From the NCBI GenBank assembly GCA_031285975.1, contig JAITVE010000338.1, positions 1-15,970 on the forward strand: 15,970 bases of DNA, given 5' to 3'. Every line of letters begins with the position of its first letter. Positions within the stretch are counted from its first letter, which is position 1. Source of the stretch: Candidatus Adiutrix sp. Lineage in GTDB: Bacteria; Desulfobacterota; Desulfarculia; Adiutricales; Adiutricaceae. This document shows positions 1 to 6,133 of this stretch, piece after piece. Under the pieces are notes generated by a model that was given only the letters and a program-made list of their open reading frames with translations, ran no database searches and was not told where the DNA came from. The position numbers and the translations under genes are program-made.

Positions 1-1002
1 ATTACGTTTGACCAGGCCGCGCAGTTCGGGTTCCATTTCCCCGGCGCCCGCGACTGGATCATGGCCGAAAACAAAAACCAGCTGGCCCGCGACGCGGCCC
101 TGATTACTTCGCCAAACACCACAATTCCGGCGGAGCTTCTCGCCTACATCGACCCCCGCGTGGTGGAAATTCTCACCGCGCCGCGCCGCGCCCGCATGGT
201 TTTCCCCGAATCCAAAAAGGGCGACTGGACTACCCCCTATGCCAAGTGGCGCGTCAACGAGATCGTGGGCCGCAGCCAGCCCTATTCCGATTTCGCCAAC
301 AACGGCACTTCGGATGTCAACAGTAATTGGAAGGCCCGCCAGCAGTACCTTTTCCAGACCAACATTCAGTATGGCGACCTGGAAACGGCCATGAGCAGCG
401 TGGCCAAAATCAACCTGGCCTCTGACAAGCAGATGGCGGCGGCCACCGTGCTGGATATCGACGCCAACAAATTCTATCTGCTGGGCGTGGCCGGGCGCGA
501 AATTTACGGGCTCTTGAACGACCCCGACCTTCCCGCCGCCATCACGCCCCTGACCGGGGCCGGTGGCCTGACCTGGAACACCAAAACGACTGTTGAAAAG
601 TATAACGACATTCTGGCCCTCTTCCGGCAGCTGGCGAAACAGTCGGCCGGCCTGATCGACCACACCGCGCCCCTGTCGCTCCTGCTGTCGCCGGAGATGG
701 AGGTGGAGCTCGGCGCGGCCACGGATTTCAATGTGTCGGTGCTGGATATGCTCAAAAAGTATTTCACCAGCCTGACCATTGTTTCCCTGCCGGAGCTTTC
801 CAGCGCCAGCGCCGGACAGACCATGTTGCTGGTCGCCACCGCCGTGGCCAACCAGCCCACCGCCGAACTGGGCTTCGGCGAAAAAGTCCGGGCCGGGCGC
901 ATTGTGCCGGAACTGTCCGCGCTGAAGCAGAAGTGGACGTGCACCACCTACGGCGCGATCATCTTGCAGCCCTTTGCCTTCGCCACCATGCAGGGCATCT
1001 AA
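1..1002 (+). CDS. Major capsid protein, DUF2184-like (5' end outside window)
   Basis: The reading frame is already open at base 1 and runs to TAA at 1000-1002, so at least 333 residues are visible and the true start lies upstream. The methionine at 61 is internal: the 20 codons before it read as ordinary protein, and no ribosome binding site precedes it. The segment IYGLLNDPDLP (starting near base 502), the PRRARMVFPESKKGDW stretch and a C-terminal part describing an LQPFAFATMQGI end fit the DUF2184 group of phage major capsid proteins, which form the icosahedral shell. Family knowledge supports the role. The context, directly upstream of a run of head-tail connector genes, agrees. A different shell-related role is unlikely but not excluded from sequence reading alone. 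Confidence 0.82.
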   Translation: MTFDQAAQFGFHFPGARDWIMAENKNQLARDAALITSPNTTIPAELLAYIDPRVVEILTAPRRARMVFPESKKGDWTTPYAKWRVNEIVGRSQPYSDFANNGTSDVNSNWKARQQYLFQTNIQYGDLETAMSSVAKINLASDKQMAAATVLDIDANKFYLLGVAGREIYGLLNDPDLPAAITPLTGAGGLTWNTKTTVEKYNDILALFRQLAKQSAGLIDHTAPLSLLLSPEMEVELGAATDFNVSVLDMLKKYFTSLTIVSLPELSSASAGQTMLLVATAVANQPTAELGFGEKVRAGRIVPELSALKQKWTCTTYGAIILQPFAFATMQGI

Positions 1003-1005
1003 TCG

Positions 1006-1041
1006 CGGCGGCGGGTGGAGGTGCAGCCGAAACCCGCGCCG
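1006..1041 (+). promoter_or_regulatory. Possible mRNA hairpin after the capsid gene
   Basis: Bases 1006-1016 can pair with 1032-1041: ten G-C-rich pairs, one bulged G at 1011 and a 15-base loop (1017-1031). It lies in the only real intergenic gap of the window, four bases after the capsid stop codon. No U-run follows, so it is not a standard intrinsic terminator. It could slow 3' decay of the abundant capsid message or attenuate read-through. Any function is inference. Confidence 0.3.
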
Positions 1042-1053
1042 TTCAAAAATTAC

Positions 1054-1058
1054 AGGAG
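1054..1058 (+). promoter_or_regulatory. Ribosome binding site deciding the start at 1067
   Basis: AGGAG lies eight bases before ATG 1067, with an A-rich spacer. It favours this start over in-frame codon 974, which lies inside the capsid gene. Confidence 0.8.
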
Positions 1059-1066
1059 TTAAAAAT

Positions 1067-1492
1067 ATGGCCAGAAATCGCAGTTCATCCGCACCCCAGA
1101 CCGCGCCGCTTACCCCGGCTGAAACCGCACCCCAGACCGCGCCGGTGAGCGCGGACATGGTCACTGTGGCCTACAACTCCCCCCAGGGGATGCTTTTTAC
1201 GGTCAACGGCAAAGAGATACTTATCAACGGCAACGCCTCCGGCCTGCGCGGCAAGGAAAAGGGCATTATCCCCATTGGCCGCTACGGCTATACCCGCATT
1301 GCCGCCGCTGACTGGGCGGCCATTGAGAGGGTTTACGGCAGCATGGCCATTATCAAAAATGGCCTGATGTTCTCCGAGAAGAGCAAAGACCGGGCCGAAG
1401 ATCGGGCCGAAGAACGGGCCGAAACCCGGCACGGTCGCGAAGCCGTGGATCCCGAAAGCACGGCCACCACCGAGGCCGAGGGCGTGGAGTAG
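1067..1492 (+). CDS. Small phage head/neck protein with low-complexity ends
   Basis: This encodes 141 residues. I do not recognise a named family with certainty. The first 30 residues are Ala/Pro/Thr-rich and contain APQTAP twice. The middle (residues about 32-100) looks like a compact globular domain with small beta-type motifs (MLFTVNGKEILING) and a conserved-looking ending (WAAIERVYGSM, then NGLMFSEK). The last 40 residues are charged and hold a DRAE/ERAE repeat. Its place between the capsid gene and the DUF4054 connector is typical for a head accessory, decoration or completion protein; that role is inferred from position only. Translation starts from a clear AGGAG, and the gene ends four bases before the next start. 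Confidence 0.75.
   Translation: MARNRSSSAPQTAPLTPAETAPQTAPVSADMVTVAYNSPQGMLFTVNGKEILINGNASGLRGKEKGIIPIGRYGYTRIAAADWAAIERVYGSMAIIKNGLMFSEKSKDRAEDRAEERAETRHGREAVDPESTATTEAEGVE
1089..1144 (+). repeat. 20-bp direct repeat, 36-bp period
   Basis: The same 20 bases occur at 1089-1108 and 1125-1144, an exact match with a period of 36 bases (12 codons). The period keeps the reading frame and produces the doubled APQTAP peptide at the N-terminus of the small head/neck protein. Confidence 0.85.
1391..1426 (+). repeat. Three 12-bp in-frame tandem units
   Basis: Units at 1391-1402, 1403-1414 and 1415-1426 share CGGGCCGA and differ only in their last bases. They encode RAED-RAEE-RAET, giving a charged, probably helical or disordered C-terminal tail in the small head/neck protein. 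Copy number could vary without breaking the frame. Confidence 0.8.
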
Positions 1493-1496
1493 GCGT

Positions 1497-1919
1497 ATGG
1501 CCGCCGTAGTGTTCAACCCGGACGATTTCCGTGAGGATTTCCCGCAGTTCGCCGACCCGGTGAAATATACCGAGCGGCGGCTGACCGGGGCCTTCAACGC
1601 CGCCACCCTGGGCCTGGACAATACGGAATCGTCCCCGGTTCCCTACGACCCTGACAAGAAGGTTTTCACGCGGGAAACGCTTTTGTATTACCTGACCTGC
1701 CACATCCTGACCCTGGCCGAATGGGCGGCCAACGGCCAGGCCGGGCCGGTGACCAACGCCAGCGAGGGCAGCGTGTCGGCTGGTTTCGCCGCGCCGCCGG
1801 TGACGGATAAAAGCTATTTTATGGAAACTCCCTGTGGGCGAACCTTTTGGCAGGTGTCCCTGCCGTACCGGATGGGCGGGAAATATTATCCCGTCAAGCC
1901 TTATCATCCCTGGGGGTAG
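1497..1919 (+). CDS. DUF4054 head-tail connector protein
   Basis: This encodes 140 residues. It matches the DUF4054 pattern: an N-terminal FREDFPQFADP block (residues 9-20), a helical HILTLAEWAA segment near residue 70, a GPVTNASEGSVS stretch (residues about 82-93) and a C-terminal ETPCGRTFWQ...YRMGGKYYPV block. Proteins of this group act as neck or connector subunits that bridge the portal vertex to the tail. The family assignment comes from memory of the motif pattern; the exact ring it forms is inferred from the order capsid, connector, joining protein, terminator. The gene lies four bases after its neighbour and two bases before the next start. Confidence 0.8.
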   Translation: MAAVVFNPDDFREDFPQFADPVKYTERRLTGAFNAATLGLDNTESSPVPYDPDKKVFTRETLLYYLTCHILTLAEWAANGQAGPVTNASEGSVSAGFAAPPVTDKSYFMETPCGRTFWQVSLPYRMGGKYYPVKPYHPWG

Positions 1920-1921
1920 TT

Positions 1922-2485
1922 ATGGCCAACGTCAAAATCAAGGGGCTTGAGCTGCCCGGGCTGAAAGCACTCATTTCAAAGTTTACAGCCTCTCCGAACC
2001 CCGGCGTAAAGGTGGGGGTACAAGAGGGTGCGAAATATGACCAAGGGCCGCTGGCCGGGGAATCGGTGGCCCAGAACCTGGCGCGTCATGAATTTGGAAC
2101 AAAAGACATTCCCGCCCGCGCCCCCTTTCGGACAACGCTTGAACGCAAGAAAGGCGATTGGGCCAAAGAATTTGCGGGACGCTTGACGAAAGTTTTAAGC
2201 GGTGAATCTGGCATTGCGGCTGCACTAACCGGAACAGGCAATGCAATGGCAATGGATATTCAGGACTCTTTCGAAGAAGGGTTGGCACCTCAACTTAAAA
2301 TGTCTACCATCAAACAAAAAATGCGCATGACGAGAGAGGGCAAATTGACAAAAAGAAGCAAGAAGGGCAGCTACACGGCGGGAGATTATGCGGGCTCAGC
2401 CTTCCAGCCCGTTGTGCTGACAGGCACGGCCCAGCAGTCCATCACAGCTGAATATGTTGACGATATTTCAACGGCGGGGAAATAG
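1922..2485 (+). CDS. HK97 gp10 / Mu gpG-like head-tail joining protein
   Basis: This encodes 187 residues. The frame is open back to 1847, but ATG 1922 sits just after the upstream stop and begins the conserved part, so it is preferred. The layout fits the tail-completion family typified by HK97 gp10 and Mu gpG: ARHEFGTKDIPARAPFRTTL (residues 60-79), a long helical middle and a late LTGTAQQSI block. These proteins help join filled heads to tails. The middle part (about 2190-2370) uses more A/T and rarer codons (AGA, TTA, CTA) than the neighbouring genes, and encodes a Lys/Arg-rich stretch around residues 120-150. That hints at a recombined segment. The role is fairly secure from motif plus position. 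Confidence 0.72.
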   Translation: MANVKIKGLELPGLKALISKFTASPNPGVKVGVQEGAKYDQGPLAGESVAQNLARHEFGTKDIPARAPFRTTLERKKGDWAKEFAGRLTKVLSGESGIAAALTGTGNAMAMDIQDSFEEGLAPQLKMSTIKQKMRMTREGKLTKRSKKGSYTAGDYAGSAFQPVVLTGTAQQSITAEYVDDISTAGK

Positions 2486-2487
2486 TA

Positions 2488-2949
2488 ATGCTTAATCTCC
2501 ACTCCATAGTCAACCCGCTGATTAGCCGACTTCACCCCAACGTTGCGGCCACGCTGTACCGTTCCACGGGTCAGAAGAACGTTAAAGGCACGATCAGCCA
2601 GACATACGCGGTGGGCGAGGCCATTACGGTGCAAGCCCAAAGCGAGGGGCCGACCACCCTGAACATGGTGAACAAAGTCGGCCAGGAGGAGGTTACCCGC
2701 AAACTCTACCTGTTCTCGGACGATTCCATGACCGGGCGCGTGGCGGGCATCGTGCGGCCCGAAACCCGCAACGGCGACTTTATCCAGATCGGCCCGGATG
2801 AAAGATGGTACGCGGGTACCTGGTGGTTGGTGCTGGGGCCGGTGGAGGATTTCAGCCGTGCGGGCTGGCAGTGCGTGAGGGCAACCATGCAGGTGAAGGG
2901 GCCTGATTTCAGCAAATCGGAGTGGTACGCGGAGGGCGGCAATGGCTGA
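2488..2949 (+). CDS. Phage neck/tail-adaptor protein, unnamed family
   Basis: This encodes 153 residues. The first part reads as HPNVAATLYRSTGQKNVKGTI (residues 16-36), followed by ITVQAQSEGPTTLN and a C-terminal RWYAGTWWLVLGPVEDF block. I recall this pattern (a short Asn-Pro N-terminus, a quaternary core ending in W-V-V-x-V/P-x-E) from neck-region proteins in many myophages, where it is annotated only as a hypothetical or collar protein. The fold is probably mostly beta. It sits between the gp10-like joining protein and the tail terminator, so a head-tail interface role is inferred. Its TGA overlaps the next ATG by eight bases, a sign of translational coupling. Confidence 0.72.
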   Translation: MLNLHSIVNPLISRLHPNVAATLYRSTGQKNVKGTISQTYAVGEAITVQAQSEGPTTLNMVNKVGQEEVTRKLYLFSDDSMTGRVAGIVRPETRNGDFIQIGPDERWYAGTWWLVLGPVEDFSRAGWQCVRATMQVKGPDFSKSEWYAEGGNG

Positions 2950-3526
2950 CATCGCCACCCCCATAAACCCGGCGATAGCCACCAGCGGCCAGTTGCAAGA
3001 CGCGTTATACGCGTTCGTGCTGGCTTACGGTATCCCGGCCATGGACGGCGCGAACATCTATCACGCCAACCAGAACCGCATGAGCCTGCCGGACGGGCTG
3101 GAAGAGTACGCTACCATATACATAATGTCGCCCGTGCGGCACGGCACGGCGGTGGAAAAATTAATTCCGGGCGAAGGGGAAGCCGCCGACAGGCTTTCAA
3201 TAACTTCGCTTTTCGAATACCTGGTGCAGATTGATTTCTTTTCCGAGGACACGCGGGCGCGGCAGCGGGCCATGACCGTGGCCAACGTGGGGCGGTCGAG
3301 CATCGGGCCGCAGTTTTTCCGGCAATACGGCGTGTCGCTTCTGTATGTGGACGACCCCCGCGACATGGCCTTTGTGGGGGACGCGCAGCAATACGTGCAA
3401 CGCTGGATGCTGACCCTGCGCGTGACCATGCCCGAAATCACCACAGTGGAATTTCCCGGCTTCGAAGAAGCTGAAATATCAAGGCTTGAAAACGTGGATG
3501 TCCACCATCCGCCAACGGAGGAATAA
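2942..3526 (+). CDS. Tail/neck terminator protein, gp12-like (LIC_12616 type)
   Basis: This encodes 194 residues. It contains a short Met-Ser-Leu-Pro loop, an EYATIYIMSP strand, then a VQIDFFSEDTRARQRAMTVA helix start (residues about 97-116) and a late RWMLTLRVTM strand (residues about 157-166). This pattern suits the phage neck terminator gp12-like/LIC_12616 family, which caps the tail tube and sheath and contacts the neck. The assignment rests on recalled family features and on its position directly before the sheath gene. GGAGG at 3517-3521, inside the end of this gene, serves as the ribosome binding site of the sheath gene. Confidence 0.7.
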   Translation: MADIATPINPAIATSGQLQDALYAFVLAYGIPAMDGANIYHANQNRMSLPDGLEEYATIYIMSPVRHGTAVEKLIPGEGEAADRLSITSLFEYLVQIDFFSEDTRARQRAMTVANVGRSSIGPQFFRQYGVSLLYVDDPRDMAFVGDAQQYVQRWMLTLRVTMPEITTVEFPGFEEAEISRLENVDVHHPPTEE

Positions 3527-3529
3527 ATT

Positions 3530-5023
3530 ATGGCTATACCGGCCTCGCACATCGTTCAGGTGTTGCCCCGCGTCATCGTAGGCGGCAGCAACGATCTTGA
3601 ACTTAACGGTCTTCTGCTGACCAATAACGACATCATTTCCGCGTCAAGCATGGTGCTGTCTTTCCCCAGCGCCGCCGCAGTGGGCGCATACTTCGGCTTG
3701 GATTCTGTGGAGTTCGCCGCCGCCGATGTGTATTTCGCGGGGTATGACAATAAATTCTCAGCCCCCCACGCCTTCTTTGTGGCCCGGCGCGTGGCCGAAG
3801 ATGCTCCGGCCTGGTTGCGGAGCGCGAAGAATGCCAAGACGCTGACCCAGTTCAGGGCCATTGCCGACGGCGCGTTTGTTATCAGCGTTGACAACGCCGC
3901 GCAGACCGTGAGCCTGGTTGACCTGGCGGCGGCCACCAGCTTTTCGGATGTGGCGGCGCTGATTACGGCCAAGATGGACGGCACGGCGACCGTCGACTAT
4001 TCCAGCCTGACGGGCGCGTTCACCATCACCAGCGGCACGGCGGGGGCGGCCTCCGAAGTCTCGTTCGCCTCCGCGCCCGCCACCGGCACCGACCTGGCCG
4101 CCTTCATGGGCCTGCGGGAGGCCGACGGGGCCGTTTTGTCTCTGGGCATGGACGCGCTTTCCGTCACCGCGCAGATGTCCGCCATTCTGGCCAAAACCCA
4201 GAACTGGGTGTCCTTCACCACGGCCTGGGAAGCGGAGGCGGAGGAAATGCTGGAATGGGCCGCCTGGGCCAATAAGAATTACGGCTGGCTCTATGTCGCC
4301 TACACCACGAACGCGGCCACAGCCCTTGCCGATTCCGTGGCCGACCCGGCCAGCATATTGCGGGATTCCGGCAACGATCACACGGCCATTGTGTACGGCA
4401 CCTTTGAATACGCGGCCTTCATTATGGGCGTGGTGGCATCCATCGCTTGGCAGCGCGTCAACGGCACCATCACGGCGGCCTTTAAAAAGCAATCCGGCCT
4501 GGCCCCCTGGGTGGTGGACGAAGGCACTGCGGCCATATTGGAGGCGAAGAAATGCAACTACTTCGGCAATTTCGCCACCCGCAACGCCGAGTTTATTTTC
4601 CTCTACCCCGGCTGCCTGTCGGCTTCCGATTACGGGTTCATCGACCCCTATGTCAATTCCATCTGGCTGAACAACCGCCTCCAAGTCGCCCTTATGGACG
4701 GCATCACCGCCGCCGGGCGGGTGCCCTACAACACGCGGGGCTATACCATGATTAAGGCCTGGATGATGGATCCGATATCCGAGGCTCTCAATAACGCTGC
4801 CATTGAGCCCGGGGTGACGCTTAACGAGCGGCAAAAGTCGGAAGTCATGAACGAAGCCGGGTTGGATATTTCCAAGGAGCTTTGGACGCAGGGATATTAC
4901 GTTCAGGTTCTCGACCCCGGCCCGGTGGTGCGGGCGCAGCGCGGCAGCCCCCTGGTTTCGCTCTGGTACACATACGGCGGGGCTGTCCAAAAAATCGAAG
5001 TCGCCAGCACGGCCATATTATAA
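3530..5023 (+). CDS. Tail sheath protein, DUF3383 family
   Basis: This encodes 497 residues. The N-terminus IPASHIVQVLPRVI, the ELNGLLLTNNDII strand (residues about 24-36), VGAYFGLDSVEFAAADVYF and the SAPHAFFVARR block are hallmark features of DUF3383, the contractile sheath family of many medium-sized myophages. A middle domain of small beta repeats (about residues 105-200) is a common insertion. The C-terminal part (LNERQKSEVMNEAG, then a strand-rich ending with VQKIEVAS) is the conserved handshake region that links subunits. The sheath surrounds the tube and contracts on infection. A good GGAGG precedes the start by eight bases, in line with high expression. The family call is firm. Confidence 0.88.
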   Translation: MAIPASHIVQVLPRVIVGGSNDLELNGLLLTNNDIISASSMVLSFPSAAAVGAYFGLDSVEFAAADVYFAGYDNKFSAPHAFFVARRVAEDAPAWLRSAKNAKTLTQFRAIADGAFVISVDNAAQTVSLVDLAAATSFSDVAALITAKMDGTATVDYSSLTGAFTITSGTAGAASEVSFASAPATGTDLAAFMGLREADGAVLSLGMDALSVTAQMSAILAKTQNWVSFTTAWEAEAEEMLEWAAWANKNYGWLYVAYTTNAATALADSVADPASILRDSGNDHTAIVYGTFEYAAFIMGVVASIAWQRVNGTITAAFKKQSGLAPWVVDEGTAAILEAKKCNYFGNFATRNAEFIFLYPGCLSASDYGFIDPYVNSIWLNNRLQVALMDGITAAGRVPYNTRGYTMIKAWMMDPISEALNNAAIEPGVTLNERQKSEVMNEAGLDISKELWTQGYYVQVLDPGPVVRAQRGSPLVSLWYTYGGAVQKIEVASTAIL

Positions 5024-5040
5024 GATAAGGAGATTTCACA

Positions 5041-5487
5041 ATGAGTTCCGTTATGGGCCTTGATATTACTTCCGCGAACGCGGAAGGCATTTTAACCGTT
5101 GAGGATGTTTTCCCGGCCGGCATCCAGCTGCAAATGTTCGGCACCGACCAGGCGATCAGCCAGGACAACATCACCATCGCCGAAACCCGCAAGGGCGTTG
5201 ACGGCAAATTGGTCGGCGGTTACACCCCGACAATTTACCCCGTGACCATCACGCTGGAAGCGTCCAGCCCGTCCACCCAGGCGCTGGCCACCGTCTGGCA
5301 GGCCATGGCCACGAACAAAAAGGTGTATGCCTGCAACCTGGTCTGCACCGTCCCCTCCATCGGGGCCGTGTTCGCGTGGCGCGTGGGCATCATGAAAAGC
5401 GGCTCGCTGTTCCCGAACCTCCAAAAGGTTTTGGCCCCCACCACCTGGGTCTTTGATTTCCAGGATTTTGAAAGATCGGCGGTGTAA
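5041..5487 (+). CDS. Tail tube protein
   Basis: This encodes 148 residues and directly follows the sheath gene with a strong AAGGAG (5027-5032) eight bases before ATG. Motifs include FPAGIQLQMFGTDQAI (residues about 24-39), ITIAETRKGVDGKLVGGYTP and TLEASSPSTQAL, which match the DUF3277-type or 'phage tail fibre/tube' proteins that follow DUF3383 sheaths. Such proteins stack as hexameric rings to form the inner tube. Some databases label relatives 'tail fibre protein', but length, position and the GVDG loop point to the tube. High expression is suggested by the ribosome binding site. Confidence 0.82.
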   Translation: MSSVMGLDITSANAEGILTVEDVFPAGIQLQMFGTDQAISQDNITIAETRKGVDGKLVGGYTPTIYPVTITLEASSPSTQALATVWQAMATNKKVYACNLVCTVPSIGAVFAWRVGIMKSGSLFPNLQKVLAPTTWVFDFQDFERSAV

Positions 5488-5489
5488 TT

Positions 5490-5936
5490 ATGGCCAGGCG
5501 CACCATTGAAATCAAGATCGAAGACCGGGAAAACACGTTCGATTTTGTAATTGAGGAAATGTCCGCCACCAAGCTGGAAAGCTGGATCGTCCGCGCCCTT
5601 CTGCTTCTCGCCGCAAGCGGCCATGACGGAGTCCCGGCCGGGGCCGATATTCAGAAGGCCGGAAAGCTCCTGGCCGAAAAGGGCTTGAGCCTTCTGGGGA
5701 CGCTTGATTATGCCCAGGCGCAGCCCTTGCTTGATGAGATGCTGGGCTGCTGTTATCGCAAAATCGGCGGCCTGAAAGAACGCTGTACCCCGGAGGTGGT
5801 CGACGGTTACGTTGAGGACGTGACCACCCTGGTCAAGCTGAGGATGGAGGCCGCGAAGCTCAATCTGGGTTTTTTGCTGGCGGAAGACGGGCCGCTCTCC
5901 GACTTCCGCAGATCGCCAAATACCGGGCCGAAATGA
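5490..5936 (+). CDS. Tail assembly chaperone, short (0-frame) form
   Basis: This encodes 148 residues, soluble and mostly helical after a short beta start (RRTIEIKIEDRENTFDF). It has no catalytic motif. Its place between tube and tape measure, together with the frameshift signal inside it, identifies the tail assembly chaperone that coats the tape measure while the tube polymerises (the lambda gpG role). The slippery run at 5867-5876 falls at codons 126-129, and the 0-frame product carries about 20 more residues after it before TGA 5934-5936. That TGA overlaps ATG 5933 in an ATGA. The function comes from gene order and signal rather than from a confident family match. Confidence 0.8.
   Translation: MARRTIEIKIEDRENTFDFVIEEMSATKLESWIVRALLLLAASGHDGVPAGADIQKAGKLLAEKGLSLLGTLDYAQAQPLLDEMLGCCYRKIGGLKERCTPEVVDGYVEDVTTLVKLRMEAAKLNLGFLLAEDGPLSDFRRSPNTGPK
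5867..5909 (+). promoter_or_regulatory. Programmed -1 ribosomal frameshift site with hairpin
   Basis: In the 0 frame the codons CTG GGT TTT TTG CTG contain two overlapping X-XXY-YYZ heptamers: G-GGT-TTT (5867-5873) and T-TTT-TTG (5870-5876). Bases 5880-5886 (GCGGAAG) pair perfectly with 5903-5909 (CTTCCGC). After an A/A mismatch, 5888-5890 pair with 5899-5901, leaving an eight-base loop. The spacer is six bases from the first heptamer and three from the second; the first is the usual distance. The -1 frame is open from here to 6133. Slip on the first heptamer gives Gly-Phe-Phe-Ala at the junction, slip on the second Gly-Phe-Leu-Ala; both give a fusion of about 214 residues. Confidence 0.88.
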
Positions 5937-6133
5937 GCAAGGCGAATTTTGCCGAATACGCCAACGTGTCCGGGCTGATCGGCATAATCGTCAGCCGGCA
6001 ACTGGCCACCCTGAATGAGATGGAAACCGTCTACAGCCTGCCGGACGCGCTGAATTTGGCGGAGATTATCACCGTGGGCAACTATAACGAATGGGCCGCG
6101 ATGGAGGCATCAAAACATGGCAACCATAGTTGA
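5933..6133 (+). CDS. Tail assembly chaperone, -1 frame extension (GT-like domain)
   Basis: The frame from ATG 5933 encodes 66 residues, but it is open without a stop back to the slippery run at 5873, which adds about 20 codons (including LPQIAKYRAE). The main product is therefore probably the fusion spanning 5490-6133, not a free protein. Residues such as SRQLATLNEMETVYSLPDAL and LAEIITVGNYNEW resemble the T domain that lets the long chaperone bind both the tape measure and tube subunits. A free 66-residue product by termination-reinitiation at the ATGA remains possible, as no good ribosome binding site lies before 5933. It overlaps the tape measure start by 17 bases. Confidence 0.82.
   Translation: MSKANFAEYANVSGLIGIIVSRQLATLNEMETVYSLPDALNLAEIITVGNYNEWAAMEASKHGNHS

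Noticed and set aside
61..63. ATG at 61 as the capsid gene start
   Set aside because: The frame is open to the left edge with sensible protein sequence and no ribosome binding site precedes 61; the gene is truncated by the window.
974..1066. Earlier in-frame start for the small head/neck gene
   Set aside because: It lies within the capsid gene, whereas AGGAG sits properly before ATG 1067.
3758..4990. 410-codon open frame on the minus strand
   Set aside because: It mirrors the sheath gene. High G/C at third codon positions removes stops from the antisense frame; the translation is Gly/His/Arg-rich with no known pattern and no ribosome binding site was seen.
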